Position numbers and translations under genes: made by a program. Positions 1 to 5,502 of a DNA stretch of 8,553 nucleotides are shown here, one piece after another (the stretch's first letter is position 1; each line of letters opens with the position of its first letter). This stretch comes from Gammaproteobacteria bacterium (GTDB lineage Bacteria > Pseudomonadota > Gammaproteobacteria > CAJXQU01): contig JALSSM010000374.1 in NCBI GenBank assembly GCA_026984275.1, positions 1 through 8,553 of the forward strand. The letters run 5' to 3'. Below the pieces are notes generated by a model. It saw only the letters and a list, made by a program, of their open reading frames with translations. It searched no databases and was not told the origin of the DNA.

Positions 1-83
1 ATCTGAAACACACAGCGCCCTTCTGGAAAAAAGAAAAAACTGCTCATGGGACACGCTGGGTGGAAACCAACACCCCTTCCTGA
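1..83 (+). CDS. moaE: Molybdopterin synthase catalytic (large) subunit MoaE, C-terminal end only
   Basis: Partial gene entering from the left edge; 26 complete codons are read from position 3 to a TGA at 81-83. The visible tail contains LKHTAPFWKKE followed by GTRWVE. This matches, from memory, the end of E. coli MoaE (LKTRAPFWKRE...GDRWVE). The two lysines spaced seven apart in KHTAPFWK correspond to the active-site lysines (E. coli Lys119 and Lys126). MoaE works with thiocarboxylated MoaD in the cytoplasm to put the dithiolene sulfurs into cyclic pyranopterin monophosphate, giving molybdopterin. The gene ends 37 bp before pdxJ on the same strand, so it may share a transcript. The neighbour expected upstream of pdxJ in E. 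coli is recO, but this reading frame is not RecO-like. The call rests on a short stretch, but a distinctive one. Confidence 0.85.
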   Translation, partial: LKHTAPFWKKEKTAHGTRWVETNTPS

Positions 84-120
84 GTACAATACCCAGTTTC
101 CTCTGGACTGATCCAATTTA

Positions 121-855
121 ATGAGAAATCCAATCTTACTGGGTGTCAACATCGATCATATCGCCACTATTCGGCAGGCGCGTGGAACTCGCTATCCTGA
201 TCCGGTACAGGCTGCATTAGAAGCTGAACAGGCAGGCGCCGATGGCATCACTGTACATTTGCGTGAAGATCGCCGCCATATTCAGGATCGTGATGTAGAA
301 ATACTCAAAGAGGTACTGCAAACAAGAATGAATCTGGAGATGGCCGTCACCGATGAAATGGTTTCCATTGCAGAACACATTAAACCCGCACACTGCTGTC
401 TGGTACCTGAGAAGCGTGAAGAATTAACCACCGAGGGAGGACTGGATGTTGTTGGCCAACGGGAGAAAGTTAAAATTGCCTGTCAGAGACTGACCGATGC
501 GGGTATTGAGGTTTCTCTTTTTATTGATGCCGATCAGAAACAGATCGAAACCTCAGCTGAAATAGGCGCACCAGCCATTGAAATTCATACAGGGCATTTT
601 GCAGATTGCACAGAAGAGCCAGAGGCCGTCGAAGAATTAAAACGAATCATACTGGGTGTAGAGCAGGGCGTGGATGCAGGACTCATTGTTAATGCCGGCC
701 ATGGACTTCATTATCACAATGTCGAAGATATTGCTGCTATCCCGCAAATCAATGAACTCAATATAGGCCACTCGTTGATCGCCAGAGCCATGTTCACCGG
801 TTTAACCGAAGCAGTAAAAGAGATGAAACGGATCATGCGTGAGGCCCGATTATGA
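121..855 (+). CDS. pdxJ: Pyridoxine 5'-phosphate synthase PdxJ
   Basis: Cytoplasmic TIM-barrel enzyme making the last ring-closing step of DXP-dependent vitamin B6 synthesis. It condenses 1-deoxy-D-xylulose 5-phosphate with 3-amino-2-oxopropyl phosphate to pyridoxine 5'-phosphate. The 244 residues match the usual length (E. coli 243) and align almost without gaps. Visible signatures are GVNIDHIATIRQARGT (residues 8-23), ITVHLREDRRHI (43-54), NLEMAVT (71-77), FIDAD (134-138) and NAGHGL (191-196). His46, Glu73 and His194 match the E. coli catalytic residues His45, Glu72 and His193. The ATG at 121 is right for the family, but no strong Shine-Dalgarno precedes it. It sits 37 bp after moaE, and a weak TACAAT -10-like box at 85-90 without a good -35 leaves the promoter open. 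The stop overlaps the acpS start. Confidence 0.98.
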   Translation: MRNPILLGVNIDHIATIRQARGTRYPDPVQAALEAEQAGADGITVHLREDRRHIQDRDVEILKEVLQTRMNLEMAVTDEMVSIAEHIKPAHCCLVPEKREELTTEGGLDVVGQREKVKIACQRLTDAGIEVSLFIDADQKQIETSAEIGAPAIEIHTGHFADCTEEPEAVEELKRIILGVEQGVDAGLIVNAGHGLHYHNVEDIAAIPQINELNIGHSLIARAMFTGLTEAVKEMKRIMREARL

Positions 856-1247
856 TTTTTGGTATCGGTGTAGATATTGTTCAGATTGAACGGATCCAAC
901 AGGCAATGGATCGACATGGTGATAAATTTGCAAAAAAGATTCTGGGTGAAGCTGAATTTAAAGAATATCTGCAAGACAATAAAAAAGCCAACTTTCTGGC
1001 CAAACGGTTTGCTGCAAAAGAAGCCTTTGCTAAAGCACTGGGATCAGGTTTTAGAGGTGGGTTAACTCTGAAGCAGATTCAGGTGGCTCATAATAAAATA
1101 GGCAGACCGATACTGATCCTTGAGGGATATGCAAAACAGGAAACTGCCAAATTAAATATCAGGCATTACCATGTCAGTCTTTCAGACGAACGCGAGCATG
1201 TCGTCGCATTCGTGACACTGGAAGGCCGGGTTCGTCACAATCATTAA
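852..1247 (+). CDS. acpS: Holo-[acyl-carrier-protein] synthase AcpS
   Basis: Transfers 4'-phosphopantetheine from CoA to the conserved serine of apo-ACP, activating it for fatty acid synthesis. At 131 residues it is the usual size for this group I phosphopantetheinyl transferase (E. coli 126). The N-terminal GIGVDIVQIERI (residues 4-15) supplies the metal-binding Asp8. The second family motif, FLAKRFAAKEAFAKALGSGF (48-67), carries Glu57. The C-terminal HVSLSDEREHVVAFV strand (147-nt tail) is also typical. Its ATG overlaps the pdxJ stop as ATGA, and a GAGG at 841-844 inside pdxJ lies 7 nt upstream, which suggests translational coupling. The pdxJ-acpS pair is a common gammaproteobacterial arrangement. 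Confidence 0.97.
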   Translation: MIFGIGVDIVQIERIQQAMDRHGDKFAKKILGEAEFKEYLQDNKKANFLAKRFAAKEAFAKALGSGFRGGLTLKQIQVAHNKIGRPILILEGYAKQETAKLNIRHYHVSLSDEREHVVAFVTLEGRVRHNH

Positions 1248-1262
1248 GGAATAAAGTTAACT

Positions 1263-2831
1263 ATGTCTGATCTGAAAGCAGAAATCAGCACACGGCGCAC
1301 GTTCGCGATCATCTCCCACCCGGATGCCGGTAAAACAACCGTAACAGAAAAACTTCTCTACCTGGGGGGGGCGATTCAGGTCGCCGGTACGGTCAAAGCC
1401 AGAAAGAGTTCTCGGCATGCAACCTCCGACTGGATGGAAATCGAAAAGCAACGTGGGATTTCAGTGACTTCTTCAGTCATGCAGTTTCCATATAAAAGCT
1501 GCATCATCAATCTTCTCGATACGCCCGGACATGCTGATTTTTCTGAAGATACTTATCGTGTACTGACGGCTGTCGATGCAGCCCTGATGGTCATTGATGC
1601 AGCAAAAGGTGTGGAAGAAAGAACGATCAAACTGATGGAAGTTTGTCGTTTGCGTAACACACCGATCATTACATTTATCAATAAACTCGATCGTGACAGC
1701 AAAGACCCACTTGAGCTGCTGGACGAAGTTGAAAGTGTCCTGAAAATACAATGCGCCCCCGTTACCTGGCCGATTGGATCAGGTAAACAATTCAAGGGTA
1801 TTTATAATTTGAATGACGATCGAGCGCGACTTTACCAGCCTGTAGAAGGGCAGGACGAATACATCAAAGGTTTACAAAGTGACGCACTGATCAATGCCAC
1901 AGAAGGTCTACATTCAGATCTCTGTGATGGCATTGAACTGGTGGCAGGTGCTGGACATGGTTTTGATAAAGCAGATTTTCTCTCAGGAAAGCAGACACCG
2001 GTTTATTTTGGAACAGCACTCAACAGTTTTGGTCTTGAAGAGATGCTGGATTGTTTTGTTGAACATGCGCCACCACCCATGAAAAGAGACGCAACAAGTC
2101 GGGTCGTTGAACCTGATGAAAAAAAATTTAGTGGCTTTGTTTTTAAAATTCAGGCTAATATGGATCCTGCCCATCGTGATCGTATTGCCTTCATGCGGAT
2201 CTGTTCCGGCGTTTACAAAAAAGGGATGAAAGCCCGGCAGGTGAGAATCGGAAAAGATGTTCAGCTTTCCAATGCATTGACGTTTTTTGCTGGTGCTCGT
2301 GAACATGCTGAAGAGGCATACTCTGGTGATATTATTGGTATCCATAACCATGGAACAATACAGATTGGTGATACTTTCAGTCAGGGAGAGGATCTGAAAT
2401 TTACCGGTATTCCACATTTTGCACCGGAACTATTCCGTCGAGTCATTCTTAAAGATCCGATGAAAATGAAGGCGTTACTTAAGGGCTTGATTCAACTCAG
2501 TGAAGAGGGTGCTACACAATTGTTCCGACCAATGAATAACAATGATCTGGTGTTAGGCGCGGTAGGTATTTTGCAGTTTGATGTGGTTGCATGGCGATTG
2601 CAGAATGAATATAACGTTGAGTGTAAGTTTGACAATGTTCAGGTTGCTACGGCACGTTGGGTTGAAAGCGACGATGAAGTCGCTTTACAAAAGTTCAAAA
2701 ACAAAGCCTTCGATCATCTGGCCCTGGATGGTGGTGAAAATCTGACTTATCTGGCACCCACTCGAGTCAATCTTGATCTGGCGATTGAGCGATGGCCTGA
2801 GATCGAATTCCACGCCACAAGAGAGCACTGA
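1263..2831 (+). CDS. prfC: Peptide chain release factor 3 (RF3), translational GTPase
   Basis: Cytoplasmic GTPase that recycles RF1/RF2 from the ribosome after peptide release and contributes to post-peptidyl-transfer quality control. The 522 residues compare with 529 in E. coli, and both end in TREH. The G domain is complete: P-loop SHPDAGKTT (18-26), switch I region KQRGISVTSSV (62-72), DTPGH (86-90) and NKLD (140-143). The following domains show FSGFVFKIQANMDPAHRDR, HNHGTIQIGDTF and FTGIPHFAPELFRR, which are characteristic of RF3 and separate it from EF-G. An AAGGA at 1246-1250 lies 12 nt before the ATG and overlaps the acpS stop, consistent with an acpS-prfC operon. One oddity is a run of eight G at 1364-1371 within codons 34-37 (Leu-Gly-Gly-Ala). 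Confidence 0.98.
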   Translation: MSDLKAEISTRRTFAIISHPDAGKTTVTEKLLYLGGAIQVAGTVKARKSSRHATSDWMEIEKQRGISVTSSVMQFPYKSCIINLLDTPGHADFSEDTYRVLTAVDAALMVIDAAKGVEERTIKLMEVCRLRNTPIITFINKLDRDSKDPLELLDEVESVLKIQCAPVTWPIGSGKQFKGIYNLNDDRARLYQPVEGQDEYIKGLQSDALINATEGLHSDLCDGIELVAGAGHGFDKADFLSGKQTPVYFGTALNSFGLEEMLDCFVEHAPPPMKRDATSRVVEPDEKKFSGFVFKIQANMDPAHRDRIAFMRICSGVYKKGMKARQVRIGKDVQLSNALTFFAGAREHAEEAYSGDIIGIHNHGTIQIGDTFSQGEDLKFTGIPHFAPELFRRVILKDPMKMKALLKGLIQLSEEGATQLFRPMNNNDLVLGAVGILQFDVVAWRLQNEYNVECKFDNVQVATARWVESDDEVALQKFKNKAFDHLALDGGENLTYLAPTRVNLDLAIERWPEIEFHATREH

Positions 2832-2840
2832 TTTTGGAGG

Positions 2841-2864
2841 AAACGGGATCAATTGATCCCATTT
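2841..2864. terminator. Possible bidirectional terminator between convergent prfC and rne
   Basis: A perfect 16-nt palindrome, GGGATCAATTGATCCC (2845-2860), begins 13 nt after the prfC stop and ends 8 nt beyond the rne stop on the other strand. After one C/A mismatch the stem can extend with AAA (2841-2843) against TTT (2862-2864). An A-rich left side and T-rich right side is the layout expected of a terminator serving both directions. The T tracts are short (ATTTCT on plus, GTTT on minus), so termination may be weak, or the hairpin may mainly protect the 3' ends. Confidence 0.5.
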
Positions 2865-2868
2865 CTGA

Positions 2869-5106
2869 TTAATCTTCGCTTTTCAGATCATCCAGCCCCT
2901 GTGAATATGGACTGGGCGTTGTTTCTTCGATCTTTTCTTTTACAGGATCAGGCTGCGCAACTGTCTTTGAGACAGGGGAATCTGTGATCAATGCAACAGG
3001 AGCCACTGCTTTTTCTACATTAGTCGTTTCAGTTTTTACTTCTGTAGATTTCGAATCGCTTGACTCAGAATGATTTTCCTCTGATTTAACAGTTTGATCT
3101 TCACGTTTTCTGCCCCGATTACTACGCCGGGTTCTTGGTCCACGTCTGGGTCTGTCAGATCTTGTTTGCTTTTCTGTAGTAGACGATTCCTGCGTCTGTT
3201 CACTATTATTCTGGTTTGATTTGCTCTGCGTTTTTTTAGTGGCCGTCTTTTTTGACACCGCTTTCTTTTTTGATGCCTGTCTTTGCTGTCCAGAGGCACG
3301 TTCATTTCTACTCGCTGTTTTTTTCCGTGCCGGACGCCGTTGAGATGTTTTTTTACGCGTTGCAGTTTTCTTTTTTTGCGGTGGTTTCGCTTCAGGTTGA
3401 TCTGTAGAACCTGAGGAAAACAGACTACCGAACATACGCTTGATGAGTCCGCCGCTTTCCGTTGTTTTTTCAACCACTTGTCTGGCTTCAGGTTTCGGTG
3501 TGGCTCTACTTATTTCCTGAACAGCGGCTTTTTCTGGTGCGACCTGCTCAGTAAAAGCTGATGAGACAGTATCTTCTTCCGCAATTTTAACCAGATCGTA
3601 ACTGGGTTCTTCTTTCCAGTCAGACGCTTCTAGAACCTGTTTGCGAAATCGTTCGACCTCATAGTGTGGTGTCTCAAGTTGAGGGTTAGGGATCAGGAGC
3701 ACATCTACACCCAGTCGCGTTTCCAGTGCCGTGATTTCAGATCGCTTTTCATTCAGCAGGAATGTGGCAGTATCGACAGGCAATTGAACAACAACACGTC
3801 CAACACCTTCTTTCATGGCTTCTTCTTGAATAATCCTTAACAGATAAAGTCCCAGAGAAGCGGTGCCACGAATGGTTCCCAGTCCACTACAACGTGGGCA
3901 GGTTTCATGTGTACCTTCGATCAGGGAGGCACTCAACCGCTGGCGAGACATTTCCAGTAAGCCAAAGCGTGAAATACGTCCGATTTGAACTCGCGCACGA
4001 TCAACCTTCAGTGCTTCCTTAAGACGGTTTTCGACCTGTCGCTGGTTCTTAACGGCAAACATGTCGATAAAATCAATGACCACCAGACCGCCGAGATCAC
4101 GCAAACGCAATTGTCTGGCCACTTCATCGGCTGCTTCAAGGTTGGTGTTTAGCGCTGTTTCTTCAATATCTCCACCTTTGGTTGATCGGGCTGAGTTGAT
4201 ATCAATCGTCGTCAGAGCTTCTGTTGGCTCAATAACAATAGAGCCTCCTGATGGCAATCTGACTTCACGACCAAACGCCGTTTCGATCTGGCTTTCGATT
4301 TGATAACGGGTAAACAGCGGGGTTGAGTCCTGATAAAACTTAAGTTTGCGCAGGTTATGTGGCATAACCTGTTCCATAAATTCTACGGCCTTGTCATAAA
4401 GTGCTTTGTCATCGACCAGGATCTCTGCAATATCATTCCGCAGATAATCTCGGATCGCTCGAATAATGACATCCTGTTCCTGATAGATCAGGAAAGGAGC
4501 TTCTCGAGATTCAGCGGCTTCTTCAATGGCTTTCCACAATTGCATGAGATAATCCAGATCCCACTGGAGTTCTTCTGTGGCTTTACCGACACCCGCTGTA
4601 CGAAGTATCAGCCCCATTCCTTCAGGGATCTCAAGTTCACTCATCGCTTTTTTGGATTCTTCGCGATCGGAACCTTCTATCTGTCGAGAGACACCCCCGG
4701 CACGCGGGTTATTCGGCATGGCCACCAGATAACGGCCCGCCAGACTGATAAAAGTTGTGAGTGCAGCACCTTTGTTACCACGTTCTTCTTTTTCAACCTG
4801 GACGATGATTTCCTGACCTTCTTTCACCACATCTTTAATTTTGACGCGTCCACCAGAAGATGGGGATTTGATAAAGACTGATCGGGAAATTTCTTTGAGT
4901 GGTAAAAAGCCGTGACGTTCTGAACCATAGTCGACAAAAGCGGCTTCAAGACTGGGTTCAATCCTGATGATTTTTGCTTTGTAAACGTTTGATTTCTTTT
5001 GTTCTTTTCCTACGGATTCGATATCAAGGTCGTAGAGTTTCTGCCCATCCACAAGGGCTACGCGCAACTCTTCCGGCTGAGTCGCGTTTATGATCATGCG
5101 TTTCAT
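2869..5106 (-). CDS. rne: Ribonuclease E, compact form with short basic C-terminal tail
   Basis: Endoribonuclease that starts decay of many mRNAs and processes rRNA and tRNA precursors. The N-terminal half aligns closely with E. coli RNase E. It has an S1 domain (about 36-118) with Phe57, Phe67 and Lys112, a 5'-sensor with Arg169 and Thr170, and a DNase I-like domain with Asp302, Asn304 and Asp345 (E. coli Asp303, Asn305, Asp346). The Zn-link CPRC is at 403-406 and the small domain runs to about 510. The tail is short (total 745 versus 1061 in E. coli). It starts with a probable amphipathic membrane-anchoring helix, GGLIKRMFGSLFSS (552-565). Lys/Thr/Ala-rich KKTA-type repeats follow (578-625), then an Arg-rich patch (652-668) and an acidic end. 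The ATG has an AGGAA 6 nt upstream. The intact anchor and tail favour RNase E over RNase G. I do not recognise enolase or PNPase binding segments. Confidence 0.96.
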   Translation of the reverse strand: MKRMIINATQPEELRVALVDGQKLYDLDIESVGKEQKKSNVYKAKIIRIEPSLEAAFVDYGSERHGFLPLKEISRSVFIKSPSSGGRVKIKDVVKEGQEIIVQVEKEERGNKGAALTTFISLAGRYLVAMPNNPRAGGVSRQIEGSDREESKKAMSELEIPEGMGLILRTAGVGKATEELQWDLDYLMQLWKAIEEAAESREAPFLIYQEQDVIIRAIRDYLRNDIAEILVDDKALYDKAVEFMEQVMPHNLRKLKFYQDSTPLFTRYQIESQIETAFGREVRLPSGGSIVIEPTEALTTIDINSARSTKGGDIEETALNTNLEAADEVARQLRLRDLGGLVVIDFIDMFAVKNQRQVENRLKEALKVDRARVQIGRISRFGLLEMSRQRLSASLIEGTHETCPRCSGLGTIRGTASLGLYLLRIIQEEAMKEGVGRVVVQLPVDTATFLLNEKRSEITALETRLGVDVLLIPNPQLETPHYEVERFRKQVLEASDWKEEPSYDLVKIAEEDTVSSAFTEQVAPEKAAVQEISRATPKPEARQVVEKTTESGGLIKRMFGSLFSSGSTDQPEAKPPQKKKTATRKKTSQRRPARKKTASRNERASGQQRQASKKKAVSKKTATKKTQSKSNQNNSEQTQESSTTEKQTRSDRPRRGPRTRRSNRGRKREDQTVKSEENHSESSDSKSTEVKTETTNVEKAVAPVALITDSPVSKTVAQPDPVKEKIEETTPSPYSQGLDDLKSED

Positions 5107-5112
5107 TGTATG

Positions 5113-5166
5113 TTCCTGTCAGGCGCTCAACCTTATTTTCAGAGTTTGTCAGAATCATGCTGACAA
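5113..5166 (-). promoter_or_regulatory. rne leader hairpin and Shine-Dalgarno with possible alternative pairing
   Basis: Read on the minus strand, the leader contains TTGTCAG (5166-5160), a 7-nt loop, and CTGACAA (5152-5146), a perfect 7-bp hairpin. About 23 nt later comes CCTGACAGGAA (5123-5113), whose AGGAA is the Shine-Dalgarno, 6 nt before the rne ATG. The left arm TTGTCAG could pair instead with CTGACAG at 5122-5116 (six Watson-Crick pairs plus one G-U), partly covering the Shine-Dalgarno. The hairpin and the repeat are visible directly; a regulatory switch is inference. Confidence 0.45.
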
Positions 5167-5195
5167 CGGATCTCTATTTGATGGGAGCGCGATTG

Positions 5196-5240
5196 CAATC
5201 ATTCCAGAATCTTCATTTATAGCGATGTGTAGAATGATTG
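5196..5240. repeat. 9-bp perfect inverted repeat in the rne upstream region
   Basis: CAATCATTC (5196-5204) and GAATGATTG (5232-5240) are exact reverse complements separated by 27 nt. The overlapping 10-nt palindrome GATTGCAATC sits at 5191-5200. The repeat brackets the -10 box of the proximal rne promoter candidate. It could be a transcript hairpin if rne is transcribed from the distal promoter, or a protein-binding site around the proximal one. Confidence 0.5.
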
Positions 5241-5244
5241 ATAA
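5216..5244 (-). promoter_or_regulatory. Candidate proximal rne promoter
   Basis: On the minus strand, TTATCA (plus 5239-5244) and TATAAA (plus 5216-5221) are separated by exactly 17 nt. They match the sigma-70 consensus at 4/6 and 5/6. Transcription would start near 5209 and give an rne leader of about 100 nt. This is a by-eye match in AT-rich DNA, so chance is possible. Confidence 0.4.
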
Positions 5245-5340
5245 AATTCTTGTTCAGACTTTCAGTTAAGCCTGTCTTATTCGGTGTCATCAATACCCTC
5301 TTAAGTTCCTGGTAGCATTTATTCAGCTTGTTTTTCTTGA

Positions 5341-5369
5341 TAGACGACCGAACTCAAGCGTGTGATAAT
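5341..5369 (+). promoter_or_regulatory. Candidate rluC promoter with extended -10
   Basis: TAGACG (5341-5346, 4/6 of TTGACA) and GATAAT (5364-5369, 5/6 of TATAAT) are 17 nt apart. TG at 5361-5362 in the extended -10 position gives TGTGATAAT. The predicted start near 5376 lies about 35 nt before the earliest possible rluC initiation codons (ATC 5410, ATT 5413). That supports the view that rluC translation begins upstream of the GTG at 5503. The -10 overlaps that of the opposite-strand candidate. Confidence 0.45.
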
Positions 5370-5393
5370 AGCAAGCTTAGATCCTGTCAGCAA
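5365..5393 (-). promoter_or_regulatory. Candidate distal rne promoter
   Basis: On the minus strand, TTGCTG (plus 5388-5393, 3/6) and TATTAT (plus 5365-5370, 5/6) are 17 nt apart. An alternative -35, CTGACA, overlaps the same place and pairs at 17 nt with TATCAC. Transcription would begin near 5358, giving a leader of about 250 nt, comparable in scale with the long E. coli rne leader. Its -10 shares five bases with the opposing rluC -10 candidate. Confidence 0.35.
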
Positions 5394-5502
5394 CAAACCT
5401 TAGAAAAACATCATTAACAATCGCAAAAACAATCGATCAACTGATACTCATTTCCAGCAGGTTCAGTACCTTACGATAGATAGAGATCATGCTGGTCGCC
5501 GT

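Larger units (their letters stand above)
5107..5502. other. Divergent rne-rluC intergenic region (leader and promoter region)
   Basis: This 396-bp gap lies between the rne ATG (minus strand) and the first usable rluC GTG (plus strand). From left to right it holds the rne ribosome-binding site with an alternative-pairing hairpin (5113-5166), a 9-bp inverted repeat (5196-5204/5232-5240), and a candidate proximal rne promoter (5216-5244). Next come overlapping candidate divergent promoters (5341-5393). From 5404 to 5502 an open stretch in the rluC frame encodes RluC-like residues without a standard start codon. In E. coli the same two genes are divergent, with a long autoregulatory rne leader; I could not recognise the E. 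coli hp2/hp3 elements here. No tRNA or complete small ORF with a good start was found. Confidence 0.7.

Noticed and set aside
57..76. Hairpin GGGTG/CACCC near the moaE end
   Set aside because: Only 5 bp with an 8-nt loop, inside coding sequence and without a T tract, so not a terminator.
85..90. TACAAT as a pdxJ -10 box
   Set aside because: No acceptable -35 at 16-18 nt upstream; kept only as a remark in the pdxJ entry.
1983..2417. 144-codon minus-strand open frame inside prfC
   Set aside because: Lies opposite conserved RF3 domains; no family resemblance or ribosome-binding site.
2836..2840. Strong GGAGG Shine-Dalgarno-like sequence after the prfC stop
   Set aside because: No start codon follows within a usable distance; the next feature is the convergent hairpin and the rne stop.
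4061..4881. Long plus-strand open frames opposite rne
   Set aside because: They are antisense to the conserved RNase E catalytic domain, with compositions typical of shadow frames and no recognisable motifs.
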